From positions 1 to 22,405 of the forward strand of contig PWWF01000264.1 in the NCBI GenBank assembly GCA_003561595.1: a DNA stretch of 22,405 bases. Reading direction: 5' to 3'. This stretch comes from Paracoccaceae bacterium (GTDB taxonomy: Bacteria; Pseudomonadota; Alphaproteobacteria; Rhodobacterales; Rhodobacteraceae). Shown here piece by piece: positions 15,088 to 22,405 of the stretch (position 1 is the stretch's first letter; each line of letters begins with the position of its first letter). The position numbers and the translations under genes are program-made. The notes beneath the pieces are model-generated. The model searched no databases. It was not told the DNA's origin and saw nothing but the letters and a program-made list of their open reading frames with translations.

Positions 15088-15858
15088 ATGCGCGATGACA
15101 CGCTACACGAACCCGGACAGGCGCTGCATGTCGAGGATCTGACTGTCAGCTACGGCACGGCCCCGGCACTGTGGGATATCGATCTGGACATCCCGCCGGG
15201 GGTAATGTGCGCCATTGTCGGGCCGAACGGTGCGGGCAAATCCACATTGATCAAGGCGACCCTGGGGCTGGTGCGGCCGGTTGCGGGGCATGTGCGCTTT
15301 CTGGGCCATGAGATCGGCGCGATGCGGGGCCGGATCGGCTATGTGCCGCAGCGCCATTCGGTGGATTGGGATTTTCCGACAACTGCGCGGGATGTGGTCG
15401 AGATGGGGCTGTATCGGTCCCTTGGCTGGTTCCGCCGCCCCGGCCGCGATGCGCGCGCGCGCGCCATGGACGCACTGGCCGAGCTGGGCATGCAGGATTA
15501 CGCCGACCGCCAGATCAGTCAGCTTTCGGGCGGGCAGCAGCAGCGCGTCTTTCTGGCCCGCGCACTGGTGCAGGATGCCCCGATCCTGATCCTGGACGAA
15601 CCCCTTGCCGGGGGGGATGCCAGCACCGAGGCCATCATCATCGATTTGCTGAAACGGCTGCGCGACGCGGGGCGCACGGTTATAGTCGTCCATCATGACC
15701 TGACCACAGTGCAAAGCTATTTCGACTGGATGGTGATGCTGAATGTCCGCATCATCGCGCAGGGGCCCGTCCGCGATGTCTATACCCCCGAGAACCTGCG
15801 CGCGGCCTATGGGCGCCAACTGGCGATGATCGCCGTGCCCGAAGGGGGCGCGGTGTGA
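15088..15858 (+). CDS. Metal ABC transporter ATP-binding protein
   Basis: This 256-residue cytosolic ATPase energises the metal importer. It has Walker A GPNGAGKST (residues 45-53), the Q-loop in YVPQRHSVDWDFPTT (Gln88), a typical sequence for Mn/Zn importers, signature LSGGQQQR (146-153), Walker B ILILDEP (166-172) and the switch His in VHHDL. The D-loop region reads AGGDAST, where family members more often have AGVDAxT. I chose ATG 15088 because AAAGGG lies just upstream. ATG 15073 is in frame and would add 5 residues but sits against the hairpin. The stop overlaps the GTG of the next gene. Confidence 0.92.
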   Translation: MRDDTLHEPGQALHVEDLTVSYGTAPALWDIDLDIPPGVMCAIVGPNGAGKSTLIKATLGLVRPVAGHVRFLGHEIGAMRGRIGYVPQRHSVDWDFPTTARDVVEMGLYRSLGWFRRPGRDARARAMDALAELGMQDYADRQISQLSGGQQQRVFLARALVQDAPILILDEPLAGGDASTEAIIIDLLKRLRDAGRTVIVVHHDLTTVQSYFDWMVMLNVRIIAQGPVRDVYTPENLRAAYGRQLAMIAVPEGGAV

Positions 15859-16985
15859 CCATGCTGGCGGATCTGATGGCATCGCAGATCGTGCGCACGG
15901 TGCTTGTGGGTGCGGCGATGCTGGGCGCGATTTCCGGGATGCTGGGCGCATTCGCCGTGCTGCGCCGCCAGAGCCTGTTGGGTGACGCACTGGCCCATGC
16001 GGCGCTGCCCGGTGTCTGCCTGGGCTTTCTGGTCGCAGGTGCGCGCGATCTGGGCAGCATATTGGCGGGCGCGTTCCTGACCGGGGCGCTGGCAGCATTG
16101 GCGATGATGCTGATTACCCGCACCACACGGCTGAAGACCGATGCCGCGCTGGGGATCGTGCTGAGCGTGTTCTTCGCCGTGGGCGTCGTTCTGCTGACCC
16201 ATGTGCAGGCCACGGGCGGGGCGGCCAGCGCGGGGCTCGCAAGCTTTCTGTTCGGGCAGGCCGCCGCGATTCTGGCATCCGATCTGTGGATCATGGGCGG
16301 GATCGGGCTGGTGGCGCTGGGGTTGGTGCTGGCGCTGTGGAAGGAATTCAAGCTGGTCAGCTTTGACGCCGATTTCGCCCGCGCACAGGGGTTTCCCGTC
16401 ACCGTGCTGGAAGCGATGCTGACAATCATGGTCGCATTGGCGATTGTCGTGGGATTGCAGCTTGTCGGCGTTGTGCTGATGGTCGCGCTGCTGATCGCGC
16501 CGGCCGCAGCGGCACGGCAATGGACCAACCGGCTGGGCATGATGGTGGCACTCTCGGCGCTGATCGGCGCGGGTTCCGGCGCAGCCGGTGCGCTGATCAG
16601 CGCGACCACGCGCGGGCTGGCGACTGGCCCGGTGGTCGTGCTGGTCGCGACTGCGGCGGTGCTGGTATCGCTCGCGCTCGCGCCGGGGCGCGGGCTGGTC
16701 TGGCAGGCGCTGTCGGCGCGCCGGGCGCGGGCGCGCATCAGCGACGGACGCATATTGGCGGCGATGCAGGAATTGGCCGAGGCGCATGATGATCCGCGCT
16801 ACCCGGCCGAGCAAGGCATGCTGGGCGCGGCCCTGGGCAAGGCCCCTGCCCCCGGCCAGTTTGACGCGCTGGAACGCCGCGGCCTGATCCGCGCCGTGAC
16901 ACATGCCCCCGAACCCACCCCGCATTGGCAACTGACTGAGGCAGGCCAACGCGCCGCCCGCAGCGAAGAGGATGACAAGACGTGA
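15855..16985 (+). CDS. Metal ABC transporter permease with C-terminal winged-helix-like extension (first)
   Basis: This 376-residue inner-membrane permease belongs to the ABC-3 (ZnuB/SitC/TroC) family. The N-terminal ~285 residues hold about eight membrane helices with the family segments GMLGAFAVLRRQSLLGDALAHAALPG, LGIVLSVFFAVGVVLL and VVGLQLVGVVLMVALLIAPAAAARQW. Residues ~288-376 are a soluble tail: a helix (DGRILAAMQELAEAHDD), a helix-turn-helix-like stretch ending in FDALERRGLI and a wing-like HWQLTEAGQRAA. This resembles DtxR/MarR-type winged helices. SitC-type permeases are usually about 285 residues, so the extension is real added sequence. It starts at GTG 15855 overlapping the ATPase stop (GTGA), with GAAGGGGG upstream; ATG 15861 is an alternative. 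Confidence 0.9.
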   Translation: MTMLADLMASQIVRTVLVGAAMLGAISGMLGAFAVLRRQSLLGDALAHAALPGVCLGFLVAGARDLGSILAGAFLTGALAALAMMLITRTTRLKTDAALGIVLSVFFAVGVVLLTHVQATGGAASAGLASFLFGQAAAILASDLWIMGGIGLVALGLVLALWKEFKLVSFDADFARAQGFPVTVLEAMLTIMVALAIVVGLQLVGVVLMVALLIAPAAAARQWTNRLGMMVALSALIGAGSGAAGALISATTRGLATGPVVVLVATAAVLVSLALAPGRGLVWQALSARRARARISDGRILAAMQELAEAHDDPRYPAEQGMLGAALGKAPAPGQFDALERRGLIRAVTHAPEPTPHWQLTEAGQRAARSEEDDKT

Positions 16986-18121
16986 TCGCGGCATTTTTCG
17001 ATTCCATCCCCGCGATGATCCTTCTGACCGGGATACTGGTCGGGGCCTCTGGCGCGCTGCTGGGGTCGTTCCTGGTGCTGCGCGGCAACGCGATGCTGAC
17101 CGATGCGATCAGCCACTCCATCGTGTTCGGGATCATCATTGTCTGGCTGCTGACGCGGCAGCTCTCCGGCCCGGTGCAACTGATCGGTGCGGCGGCAACC
17201 GGGGTGCTGACGGTCGTGCTGACCGAGGCGCTGGCGCGGTCCCGGCTGGTCAAGATGGACGCGGCCATCGGGCTGGTCTTTCCGGCGCTGTTTGCGATGG
17301 GTGTGATCCTGATTTCGCTCTATGCGCGCGATGTGCATATCCATGTCGATACGGTGCTGCTGGGCGAGATCGGCTTTGTCTGGCTGAACACGGTCACGAT
17401 CTGGGGCCAGCCGGTGCCAGTGGCCGTGGCCACGCTGACGGCGGTGCTGGTTATCAACCTGGGCTTTGTGCTGGGCCTGTGGAAAGAACTTAAGCTTGCG
17501 AGCTTTGACCCGGGCCTTGCCGCCGCACTGGGCTTTGCACCGGCTGTTCTGCATTACGCGCTTCTGACACTGACCAGCATGACAGCCGTCGCGGCCTTTG
17601 ACGCGGTGGGCGCGATCCTGTTCATCGCCTTTGTGATCGTGCCCCCCGCCACGGCCTACCTTCTGACGCGCCGGCTGTGGCTGATGCTGGTACTGTCCGT
17701 GGCGCTGTCCATCGCGGCCTGTGTGGCGGGCTATGTCCTGGCACGAGTATGGGATGTCTCCATCGCCGGGATGATGGCCAGCATGACCGGGCTGTGGTTC
17801 GCCACTGCGCTGCTGTTCGCGCCCGATCGCGGGCTGGTTGCGCAGGCGCTGCAGCGGCGCGCCCAGGCGCTCGACCATGATTGCCGCGCGCTGGTCGCCC
17901 ATCTGTTTACACATCAGGGCACGCCAGAGATGGCCGAGGAAAACACCCAGCGCGCCCTTGTCGACCATCTGGGCTGGTCGCGCCCGCGCGCGCGCGCCGC
18001 CATCCTGCGCGCCCATGATCGCGCACTTGTCGAACGGCAGGGCGGTCTGCTGAGCCTGCGCGACAAGGGCGTGGCCGAGGCGGAACTCATCTTTGGCACA
18101 AAAGGCACCAACCGGGGCTGA
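16982..18121 (+). CDS. Metal ABC transporter permease with C-terminal winged-helix-like extension (second)
   Basis: This 379-residue permease is paralogous to the preceding one and probably forms a heterodimer with it in the membrane. Family segments include GASGALLGSFLVLRGNAMLTDAISHSIVFG, MDAAIGLVFPALFAMGVILIS and AFDAVGAILFIAFVIVPPATAYLL. The membrane core ends near residue 285. The C-terminal ~90 residues form a soluble domain (RALVAHLFTHQG, ALVDHLGWSRPRARAAILRAHDRALVERQGG, LLSLRDKGVAEAELIFG) that again reads as a winged helix with an LSLRDKG wing. It starts at GTG 16982 overlapping the previous stop (GTGA). It ends convergently about 60 bases from the terminator shared with rplQ. Confidence 0.9.
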   Translation: MIAAFFDSIPAMILLTGILVGASGALLGSFLVLRGNAMLTDAISHSIVFGIIIVWLLTRQLSGPVQLIGAAATGVLTVVLTEALARSRLVKMDAAIGLVFPALFAMGVILISLYARDVHIHVDTVLLGEIGFVWLNTVTIWGQPVPVAVATLTAVLVINLGFVLGLWKELKLASFDPGLAAALGFAPAVLHYALLTLTSMTAVAAFDAVGAILFIAFVIVPPATAYLLTRRLWLMLVLSVALSIAACVAGYVLARVWDVSIAGMMASMTGLWFATALLFAPDRGLVAQALQRRAQALDHDCRALVAHLFTHQGTPEMAEENTQRALVDHLGWSRPRARAAILRAHDRALVERQGGLLSLRDKGVAEAELIFGTKGTNRG

Positions 18122-18182
18122 ACCGTGTTGAGCGGCCTAGTGGCAGGATCGCCATCGCCCGGCCATGGACGCGTCCACGCAA

Positions 18183-18210
18183 AAGGCCCGCATCTTGCGA
18201 TGCGGGCCTT
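18183..18210 (-). terminator. Intrinsic terminator of the rpsM-rplQ operon (possibly bidirectional)
   Basis: A perfect 12-bp GC-rich stem (18183-18194 with 18199-18210) has a 4-base loop. On the minus strand it is followed by a run of U from AAAA at 18181-18184, which is the classic form, 22 bases after the rplQ stop. It may also end the convergent metal-transporter transcript, though on that strand no U-run follows. Confidence 0.85.
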
Positions 18211-18232
18211 GCACATCCTTCGGGCGATGCGC

Positions 18233-18649
18233 TCAGTCCTCGGCGGCCTCTGCCTCAAGGCGGGCCAGATCGCCAGCGCCCTTGGCACTGACATCGCGCT
18301 CGACAAATTCAATGATCGCCATGGGAGCCATATCGCCATAGCGGAAGCCCGCTTTCAGCACACGGACATATCCGCCCTGACGATCCTTGTAACGCGGTCC
18401 GAGCACGTCGAACAGCTTGGCGACATACTGGTCCTGCTTGAGCTGCGCGGCTGCCTGACGACGCGCATGCAGATCGCCGCGCTTGGCCAGAGTGATCAGC
18501 TTCTCGATGATCGGACGCAGTTCCTTCGCCTTGGGAAGCGTGGTCTTGATCTGCTCATGTTCGATGAGCGAGCCTGCCATATTCGCGAACAGCGCCTTGC
18601 GGTGTTCATGTGTGCGGTTCAGGCGGCGGTATCCTCTCGCGTGACGCAT
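18233..18649 (-). CDS. rplQ: 50S ribosomal protein L17
   Basis: This 138-residue large-subunit protein is recognised by the N-terminal [46 protein letters not shown] and the later [25 protein letters not shown]. The C-terminal tail is rich in Ala and acidic residues ([11 protein letters not shown]), as in other alphaproteobacteria. ATG 18649 has AGGAG upstream. It is the last gene of the operon, following rpoA after 147 bases that hold palindromic repeats. Confidence 0.97.
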   Translation of the reverse strand: MRHARGYRRLNRTHEHRKALFANMAGSLIEHEQIKTTLPKAKELRPIIEKLITLAKRGDLHARRQAAAQLKQDQYVAKLFDVLGPRYKDRQGGYVRVLKAGFRYGDMAPMAIIEFVERDVSAKGAGDLARLEAEAAED

Positions 18650-18737
18650 TTTCCAACTCCTTCAACGTCTCGTTTTATGCTTTGTCCGGCAAGGGCTGCG
18701 TGACCCTCGCTCTCCTTGGGGCGATATGCCCGGGGGC

Positions 18738-18787
18738 GTAGGGTGGGTTGCCACCCACCTTACTGTAGGGTGGGTGCCAACCCACCC
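18738..18787. repeat. Tandem palindromic repeat (GTAGGGTGGGT units) between rpoA and rplQ
   Basis: GTAGGGTGGGT occurs at 18738-18748 and again at 18765-18775, each followed by a short loop and its inverted partner (ACCCACC at 18753-18759; ACCCACCC at 18780-18787). The stems are 11 bp (with one G-U pair) and 8 bp. The two units can also pair with each other. This is a REP-like element; I recall similar GTAGGGTGGGT palindromes dispersed in Rhodobacteraceae genomes but cannot check here. It lies inside a ribosomal operon transcribed through it. Confidence 0.75.
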
Positions 18788-18796
18788 CTGCCCACC

Positions 18797-19813
18797 TCAG
18801 AACTGGTCCTCGAACCGTTTGGCCAGTTCGTCAATATTCTCGGGCGGCCATTCCTCGACATCCATGCCCAGATGCAGCCCCATGCCCGAAAGCACTTCCT
18901 TGATCTCGTTCAGCGACTTGCGCCCGAAATTCGGGGTGCGCAGCATCTCTGCCTCGGTCTTCTGGATCAGATCACCGATATAGACGATATTGTCGTTCTT
19001 CAGGCAGTTGGCCGAGCGTACCGACAACTCCAACTCATCCACCTTCTTCAGCAGCAGCGGGTTGAACTCCAGACCATCATCATCATCCTTCGCACCTGCC
19101 GATTCCGGCTCATCGAAGTTCACGAAGACCTGCAACTGATCCTGCAGGATGCGCGCCGCATAGGCCACGGCATCTTCGGCGCTCACGGCGCCATTCGTCT
19201 CGACCTTCATGGTCAGTTTGTCATAATCCAGCACCTGCCCTTCACGCGTGGGCTGGACATCATAGCTGGCCTTGCGCACGGGCGAGAAGATCGCATCGAT
19301 CGGGATCAGCCCGATCGGCGAATCCTCGGGGCGGTTCTTGTCGGCAGACACATAGCCCTTGCCGGTATTGACCGTCAGTTCCATGTACACCGACGCACCG
19401 TCATCCAGATGGCAGATCACCTGTTCCTTGTTCAGAACCTCGATCCCGGCACTGGTTTCAATATCCGCCGCCGTCACGACAGCAGGCCCTTGCGCCGAGA
19501 TCGACACACGCTTGGGCCCTTCGACATCCATGCGCAGCGCAACGGTTTTAAGGTTCAGCACGATATCGGTCACATCCTCGCGCACACCGGGCACCGAGGA
19601 GAATTCGTGCAGGACATTGTCGATCTGAACGCTGGTGATCGCCGCGCCTTGCAACGACGACATCAGCACGCGGCGCAGCGCGTTGCCAAGCGTCAGGCCA
19701 AAGCCCCGCTCCAGCGGTTCTGCCACCACAACGGCCTGACGCATCGGGTCGCTGCCCGGTTTCACGTCAAGCTGCGAGGGCTTGATCAATTCCTGCCAGT
19801 TCTTGTGGATCAT
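18797..19813 (-). CDS. rpoA: DNA-directed RNA polymerase subunit alpha
   Basis: This 338-residue protein begins [22 protein letters not shown] at ATG 19813, with GGAGG eight bases upstream; an open extension to 19903 is not family-like. The N-terminal assembly domain contains the conserved [40 protein letters not shown]. After a flexible acidic linker (about residues 235-260) comes the C-terminal DNA-contacting domain ([44 protein letters not shown]). Order rpsK-rpoA-rplQ is standard; the rpsD gene usual in gammaproteobacteria is absent here, as is normal in alphaproteobacteria. Confidence 0.98.
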   Translation of the reverse strand: MIHKNWQELIKPSQLDVKPGSDPMRQAVVVAEPLERGFGLTLGNALRRVLMSSLQGAAITSVQIDNVLHEFSSVPGVREDVTDIVLNLKTVALRMDVEGPKRVSISAQGPAVVTAADIETSAGIEVLNKEQVICHLDDGASVYMELTVNTGKGYVSADKNRPEDSPIGLIPIDAIFSPVRKASYDVQPTREGQVLDYDKLTMKVETNGAVSAEDAVAYAARILQDQLQVFVNFDEPESAGAKDDDDGLEFNPLLLKKVDELELSVRSANCLKNDNIVYIGDLIQKTEAEMLRTPNFGRKSLNEIKEVLSGMGLHLGMDVEEWPPENIDELAKRFEDQF

Positions 19814-19887
19814 GCGTGTCGCCTCCATTCCTGTTGCTGCGCCATGTCCGAAACGCGGCAACGCCCGAGGGCAAAAATGACAAGGTC

Positions 19888-19910
19888 GGGCCGCATGAAT
19901 CATGCAGCCC
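19888..19910 (-). ncRNA. Imperfect hairpin between rpsK and rpoA
   Basis: GGGC-x-GCATGA (19888-19898) and TCATGC-x-GCCC (19900-19910) form an inverted repeat with one mismatch. The innermost base pairs cannot all form around a 1-base centre. On the minus strand TTTTT follows about 9 bases after the stem, too far for a typical terminator. It could be a weak attenuator or processing site in the 117-base rpsK-rpoA gap. Confidence 0.35.
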
Positions 19911-19930
19911 GCCGAAAACGTATCGACCGG

Positions 19931-20320
19931 TCAGACGCGGCGGCGCTTGGGTGGGCGGCACCCGTTATGCGCCATCGGCGTCACATCGCGGATCGAGGTG
20001 ATGTTGAACCCGGCAGCCGCCAGCGCCCGCAGCGCGGATTCGCGACCCGAACCGGGGCCCTGCACTTCGACTTCCAGCGTCTTGACGCCATGTTCCTGCG
20101 CTTTCTTGCCAGCATCTTCGGCGGCAAGCTGCGCGGCATAGGGGGTCGATTTCCGCGACCCCTTGAAGCCCATCGTGCCAGCCGACGACCACGAGATCGC
20201 ATTGCCCTGCACGTCCGAGATCAGGATCTTGGTGTTGTTGAAGCTGGAATTCACATGTGCGACGCCAGCAGCGATATTCTTGCGCGCCTTGCGCTTTACG
20301 CGAATCTTGTCACGAGCCAT
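19931..20320 (-). CDS. rpsK: 30S ribosomal protein S11
   Basis: This 129-residue small-subunit protein has the family features [55 protein letters not shown] and the C-terminal [23 protein letters not shown] 20320 has AAGGAAGGGG upstream. It follows rpsM by 15 bases and precedes rpoA by 117 bases. Confidence 0.98.
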   Translation of the reverse strand: MARDKIRVKRKARKNIAAGVAHVNSSFNNTKILISDVQGNAISWSSAGTMGFKGSRKSTPYAAQLAAEDAGKKAQEHGVKTLEVEVQGPGSGRESALRALAAAGFNITSIRDVTPMAHNGCRPPKRRRV

Positions 20321-20335
20321 CTGTGCACCCCTTCC

Positions 20336-20704
20336 TTATTTCTTCTTGCCGGCAATTGCTTTTGCCGGACCTTTGCGCGTGCGCGCATTGGTATGGGTGC
20401 GCTGACCGCGCACAGGCAGGTTGCGACGATGGCGCAGACCACGGTAAGAGCCGATATCCATCATGCCCTTGATGTTCATCTGCACTTCACGGCGCAGGTC
20501 GCCCTCAACCGTGAAATTCGCGTCGATATGTTCGCGCACTGCCAGAACTTCGGCGTCTGACAGCTCGTTGATGCGGCGGCTCGGCTCGATGCCCACTGCG
20601 GCGCAGATATCCCGTGCCGATTGGGGGCCGATGCCGTGGATGTAGGTCAGTGCGATGGGGACGCGTTTCCCCGTCGGAATGTTGATGCCAGCAATACGTG
20701 CCAC
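20336..20704 (-). CDS. rpsM: 30S ribosomal protein S13
   Basis: This 122-residue small-subunit protein is recognised by [56 protein letters not shown] and the Lys-rich end AIAGKKK. The start codon is GTG 20704, with AAGGAAA upstream. It follows adk after a 203-base gap, which is large enough for an internal promoter. Confidence 0.98.
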   Translation of the reverse strand: MARIAGINIPTGKRVPIALTYIHGIGPQSARDICAAVGIEPSRRINELSDAEVLAVREHIDANFTVEGDLRREVQMNIKGMMDIGSYRGLRHRRNLPVRGQRTHTNARTRKGPAKAIAGKKK

Positions 20705-20755
20705 GCGGGTTTCCTTTTTGTTGCGGTTCCGTAATCCCAGAACCTTTTTTCACAA

Positions 20756-20779
20756 CACGGGGGCAACTGTCCCCGCGTG
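20756..20779. other. Inverted repeat in the adk-rpsM gap
   Basis: CACG-GGGG pairs with CCCC-(G)-CGTG around a 7-base loop, with one bulged G. On the minus strand it would lie in the rpsM leader about 50 bases before the GTG. No U-run follows in that direction, so it is not a normal terminator. It may be a leader structure, with function unknown. Confidence 0.35.
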
Positions 20780-20837
20780 CCTTTCCAAACTGAAACACGC
20801 CCCGAAAACCGAGGCGCGATTCGCTTGTCGAGAGTTT

Positions 20838-20866
20838 CGCCTATGACCTTTTCCCGAGCGCGTCAA
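20838..20866 (-). promoter_or_regulatory. Candidate internal promoter for rpsM-rpsK-rpoA-rplQ
   Basis: The minus strand has TTGACG (20866-20861), a 17-base spacer and TAGGCG (20843-20838) in the adk-rpsM gap. The -35 is excellent and the -10 poor. It has the same form as the candidate before bpt. The long gap supports independent expression of the ribosomal genes; this is inference. Confidence 0.35.
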
Positions 20867-20907
20867 GTGCCCGCGGAACGCTGCCGCAAAACGGGCGGGA
20901 GCGCGCC

Positions 20908-21552
20908 TCAGGCGTCCAGAACCCGCGCAATCGCGCCGGATACATCATCCACCGCACCCATGCCATCCAGCACGGCCAGCCGGTCCTTGGCGTAGTAATA
21001 TCCCAGCAGCGGAGAGGTCTGTTTGTAATAGGCCATCAGACGTGTGCGCAGCGCATCTTCGGTATCGTCGCTGCGGCGCAGGAAATCGGTGCTGCCGCAG
21101 GCGTCACAGACACCGTCAACGCGCGTCGGGCGGGTCGAGTCGTGATAGACCTCGCCACAATTCGCGCAAGAGAACCGGCCCGTGATCCTCTCGACAAGCG
21201 CCTCGTCATCGACGCGCATCTCGATAACGTGATCGATGGGCGTGCCGCGATCCGCCATCAGACGCTCCAGCGCATCGGCCTGTGCCAGCGTGCGCGGGAA
21301 CCCGTCAAAGATCGCCCCGGCACCATCCAGCGAATCCAGCTTCTCGGAAATCAGGCCGATCACGATCTCATCGGTGACCAACTCACCGCGCGCCATGATC
21401 CCGGCAACACGGCTGCCCATCTCCGTGCCCGACTCCTTGGCCTCGCGCAGCATGTCGCCGGTCGAAAGCTGGACCATGCCGCGCCCCGTGACCAGGCGCT
21501 TGGCCTGCGTGCCCTTGCCCGCGCCGGGCGGGCCGATCAGAATAATATTCAT
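20908..21552 (-). CDS. adk: Adenylate kinase, zinc-type LID
   Basis: This 214-residue enzyme interconverts ATP + AMP and 2 ADP. It has the P-loop GPPGAGKGT (residues 7-15), [24 protein letters not shown] and a long LID domain. Four Cys (129, 132, 149, 152) in C-x2-C pairs in the LID predict a bound structural zinc. Its ATG overlaps the secY stop (ATGA), the usual secY-adk arrangement, and translation is probably coupled because no good Shine-Dalgarno sequence is seen. No hairpin terminator follows directly. Confidence 0.98.
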   Translation of the reverse strand: MNIILIGPPGAGKGTQAKRLVTGRGMVQLSTGDMLREAKESGTEMGSRVAGIMARGELVTDEIVIGLISEKLDSLDGAGAIFDGFPRTLAQADALERLMADRGTPIDHVIEMRVDDEALVERITGRFSCANCGEVYHDSTRPTRVDGVCDACGSTDFLRRSDDTEDALRTRLMAYYKQTSPLLGYYYAKDRLAVLDGMGAVDDVSGAIARVLDA

Positions 21553-22405
21553 CGCCGCGTCGGTGCCTTCGGCTTGGAGCCGCCCGGACGCTTGCGCCCC
21601 TTGCCCCGCAACTGTGATTTTTCCAGCAGCCCCTCATACTGATGCGCCACCAGTGCCGATTGCACCCGATTCATCGTATCCATGGTCACCGACACAACAA
21701 TCAGAACCGATGTCCCGCCGAAATAGAACGGAATGGCCAACTGCCCGCGCAGGATTTCCGGCAACAGACAGACCGCCGCAAGATAGGTCGCCCCGACTGT
21801 CACCAGACGCACGACAACGTAATCCAGATATTCCTCGGTCCGCTTGCCCGGACGGATGCCCGGAATGAACCCGTTCTGGTTTTTCAGATTGTCGGCCACG
21901 TCCTCGGTCTTGAACGACACGTTCTGCGTGTAGAAGAATGTGAAGAACACGATCATGGCCGTGAAGAACGCCAGATAGGCGGGCTGGCCGGGGCCGAAAT
22001 AGGCCAGCATCGTCGCCATGAAATCGCTCTGCGCGCCGCCTGAAAATGTGCCGATGGTTGTCGGCAGCAACAACAGTGACGAGGCAAAGATCGCCGGGAT
22101 CACATTGGCCGGGTTGACCTTGATCGGCAGATGCGACGCGCCACCGTCAAAGACCTTCATGCCCACCTGACGCCGCGGATACTGGATCGTGATTTTCCGG
22201 ATCGCCCGTTCCATGAAGACAACGAAGGCGATCACCAGAACCACCATTATGATGACACCGATCACAACCGCGGGCGACAGGTCACCCGAACGCCCCTGGC
22301 TGAGGAACTGTGCAAGCGCGGCCGGAATCTCGGCGATGATGCCCACGAAGATGATCAGCGAGATACCGTTGCCGATGCCGCGCTCAGTGATCTGCTCACC
22401 CAGCC
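21549..22405 (-). CDS. secY: Protein translocase subunit SecY, N-terminal part outside window
   Basis: This is the C-terminal ~285 residues of the SecY channel protein, which spans the inner membrane and exports proteins with SecE/G and SecA. The visible frame begins [19 protein letters not shown] at the window edge and continues with membrane segments. Conserved features include the cytoplasmic [66 protein letters not shown] and the terminal [34 protein letters not shown]. The gene starts to the right of 22405; full SecY in this group is about 450 residues. Confidence 0.97.
   Translation of the reverse strand, partial: LGEQITERGIGNGISLIIFVGIIAEIPAALAQFLSQGRSGDLSPAVVIGVIIMVVLVIAFVVFMERAIRKITIQYPRRQVGMKVFDGGASHLPIKVNPANVIPAIFASSLLLLPTTIGTFSGGAQSDFMATMLAYFGPGQPAYLAFFTAMIVFFTFFYTQNVSFKTEDVADNLKNQNGFIPGIRPGKRTEEYLDYVVVRLVTVGATYLAAVCLLPEILRGQLAIPFYFGGTSVLIVVSVTMDTMNRVQSALVAHQYEGLLEKSQLRGKGRKRPGGSKPKAPTRR

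Noticed and set aside
15807..18016. Long minus-strand frames opposite the two permeases
   Set aside because: These are His/Arg/Gln-rich shadow frames of the permease genes with no family match.
18166..18177. 12-bp perfect palindrome TGGACGCGTCCA after the second permease
   Set aside because: It has no loop and is not near a promoter; chance in GC-rich sequence is likely. The proper terminator hairpin is just beyond it.
18738..18787. Two-unit repeat considered as a CRISPR remnant
   Set aside because: Only two short units with internal palindromes and no spacer-like unique sequence; it is better described as REP-like.
18716..20560. 614-codon open frame on the plus strand opposite rpoA, rpsK and rpsM
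   Set aside because: It is antisense to clearly recognised essential genes and its composition (His, Arg, Gln rich) is what GC-biased codons give on the opposite strand.

Overview
The window is GC-rich, densely coded chromosomal DNA from an alphaproteobacterium, most probably of the Rhodobacteraceae/Roseobacter group. The protein sequences, a TRAP transporter, the glnE / small protein / TusA-like cluster, ATGA and GTGA gene overlaps, and a secY-adk-rpsM-rpsK-rpoA-rplQ block all fit this. No genus can be named from sequence alone. I see no tRNA, rRNA, insertion sequence, prophage or CRISPR array; this is core and metabolic chromosome.

Left part (1-8028): the 3' portion of fadH (2,4-dienoyl-CoA reductase) on the plus strand converges with a minus-strand series. 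Read in transcription order, this is a class III omega-amino acid:pyruvate-type aminotransferase, a YbaK/EbsC aminoacyl-tRNA deacylase, an RDD membrane protein and the Bpt/Ate aminoacyl-tRNA-protein transferase. Upstream of it lies a complete minus-strand TRAP transporter, dctP-dctQ-dctM. A strong hairpin sits between dctP and dctQ, and another hairpin follows dctM. The 301-base region upstream of dctP holds two palindromes and a possible 40-codon leader ORF whose stop overlaps the dctP start.

Middle part (8330-13852): glnE, a small unrecognised protein and a TusA-like protein overlap on the plus strand. They converge with a minus-strand TspO-like membrane protein, mazG and a DUF1638 gene.

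Metal transporter (13961-18121): a Fur/Mur-type box precedes a four-gene Mn/Fe/Zn ABC transporter consisting of a TroA/SitA-type binding protein, an ATPase and two permeases. Both permeases carry a C-terminal cytosolic extension of about 90 residues that looks like a winged helix. This is the most interesting protein-level feature in the window. Another hairpin follows the binding-protein gene, paralleling the TRAP locus.

Right part (18183-22405): the end of the ribosomal/secretion operon on the minus strand, secY (N-terminus outside the window), adk, rpsM, rpsK, rpoA and rplQ, closed by a clear terminator. The rpoA-rplQ gap contains two copies of a GTAGGGTGGGT palindromic repeat. I found no wholly new multi-gene system. 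The observations most worth checking are the permease tails, an apparently missing third metal ligand in the binding protein, the dctP leader region and the palindromic repeats inside the ribosomal operon.
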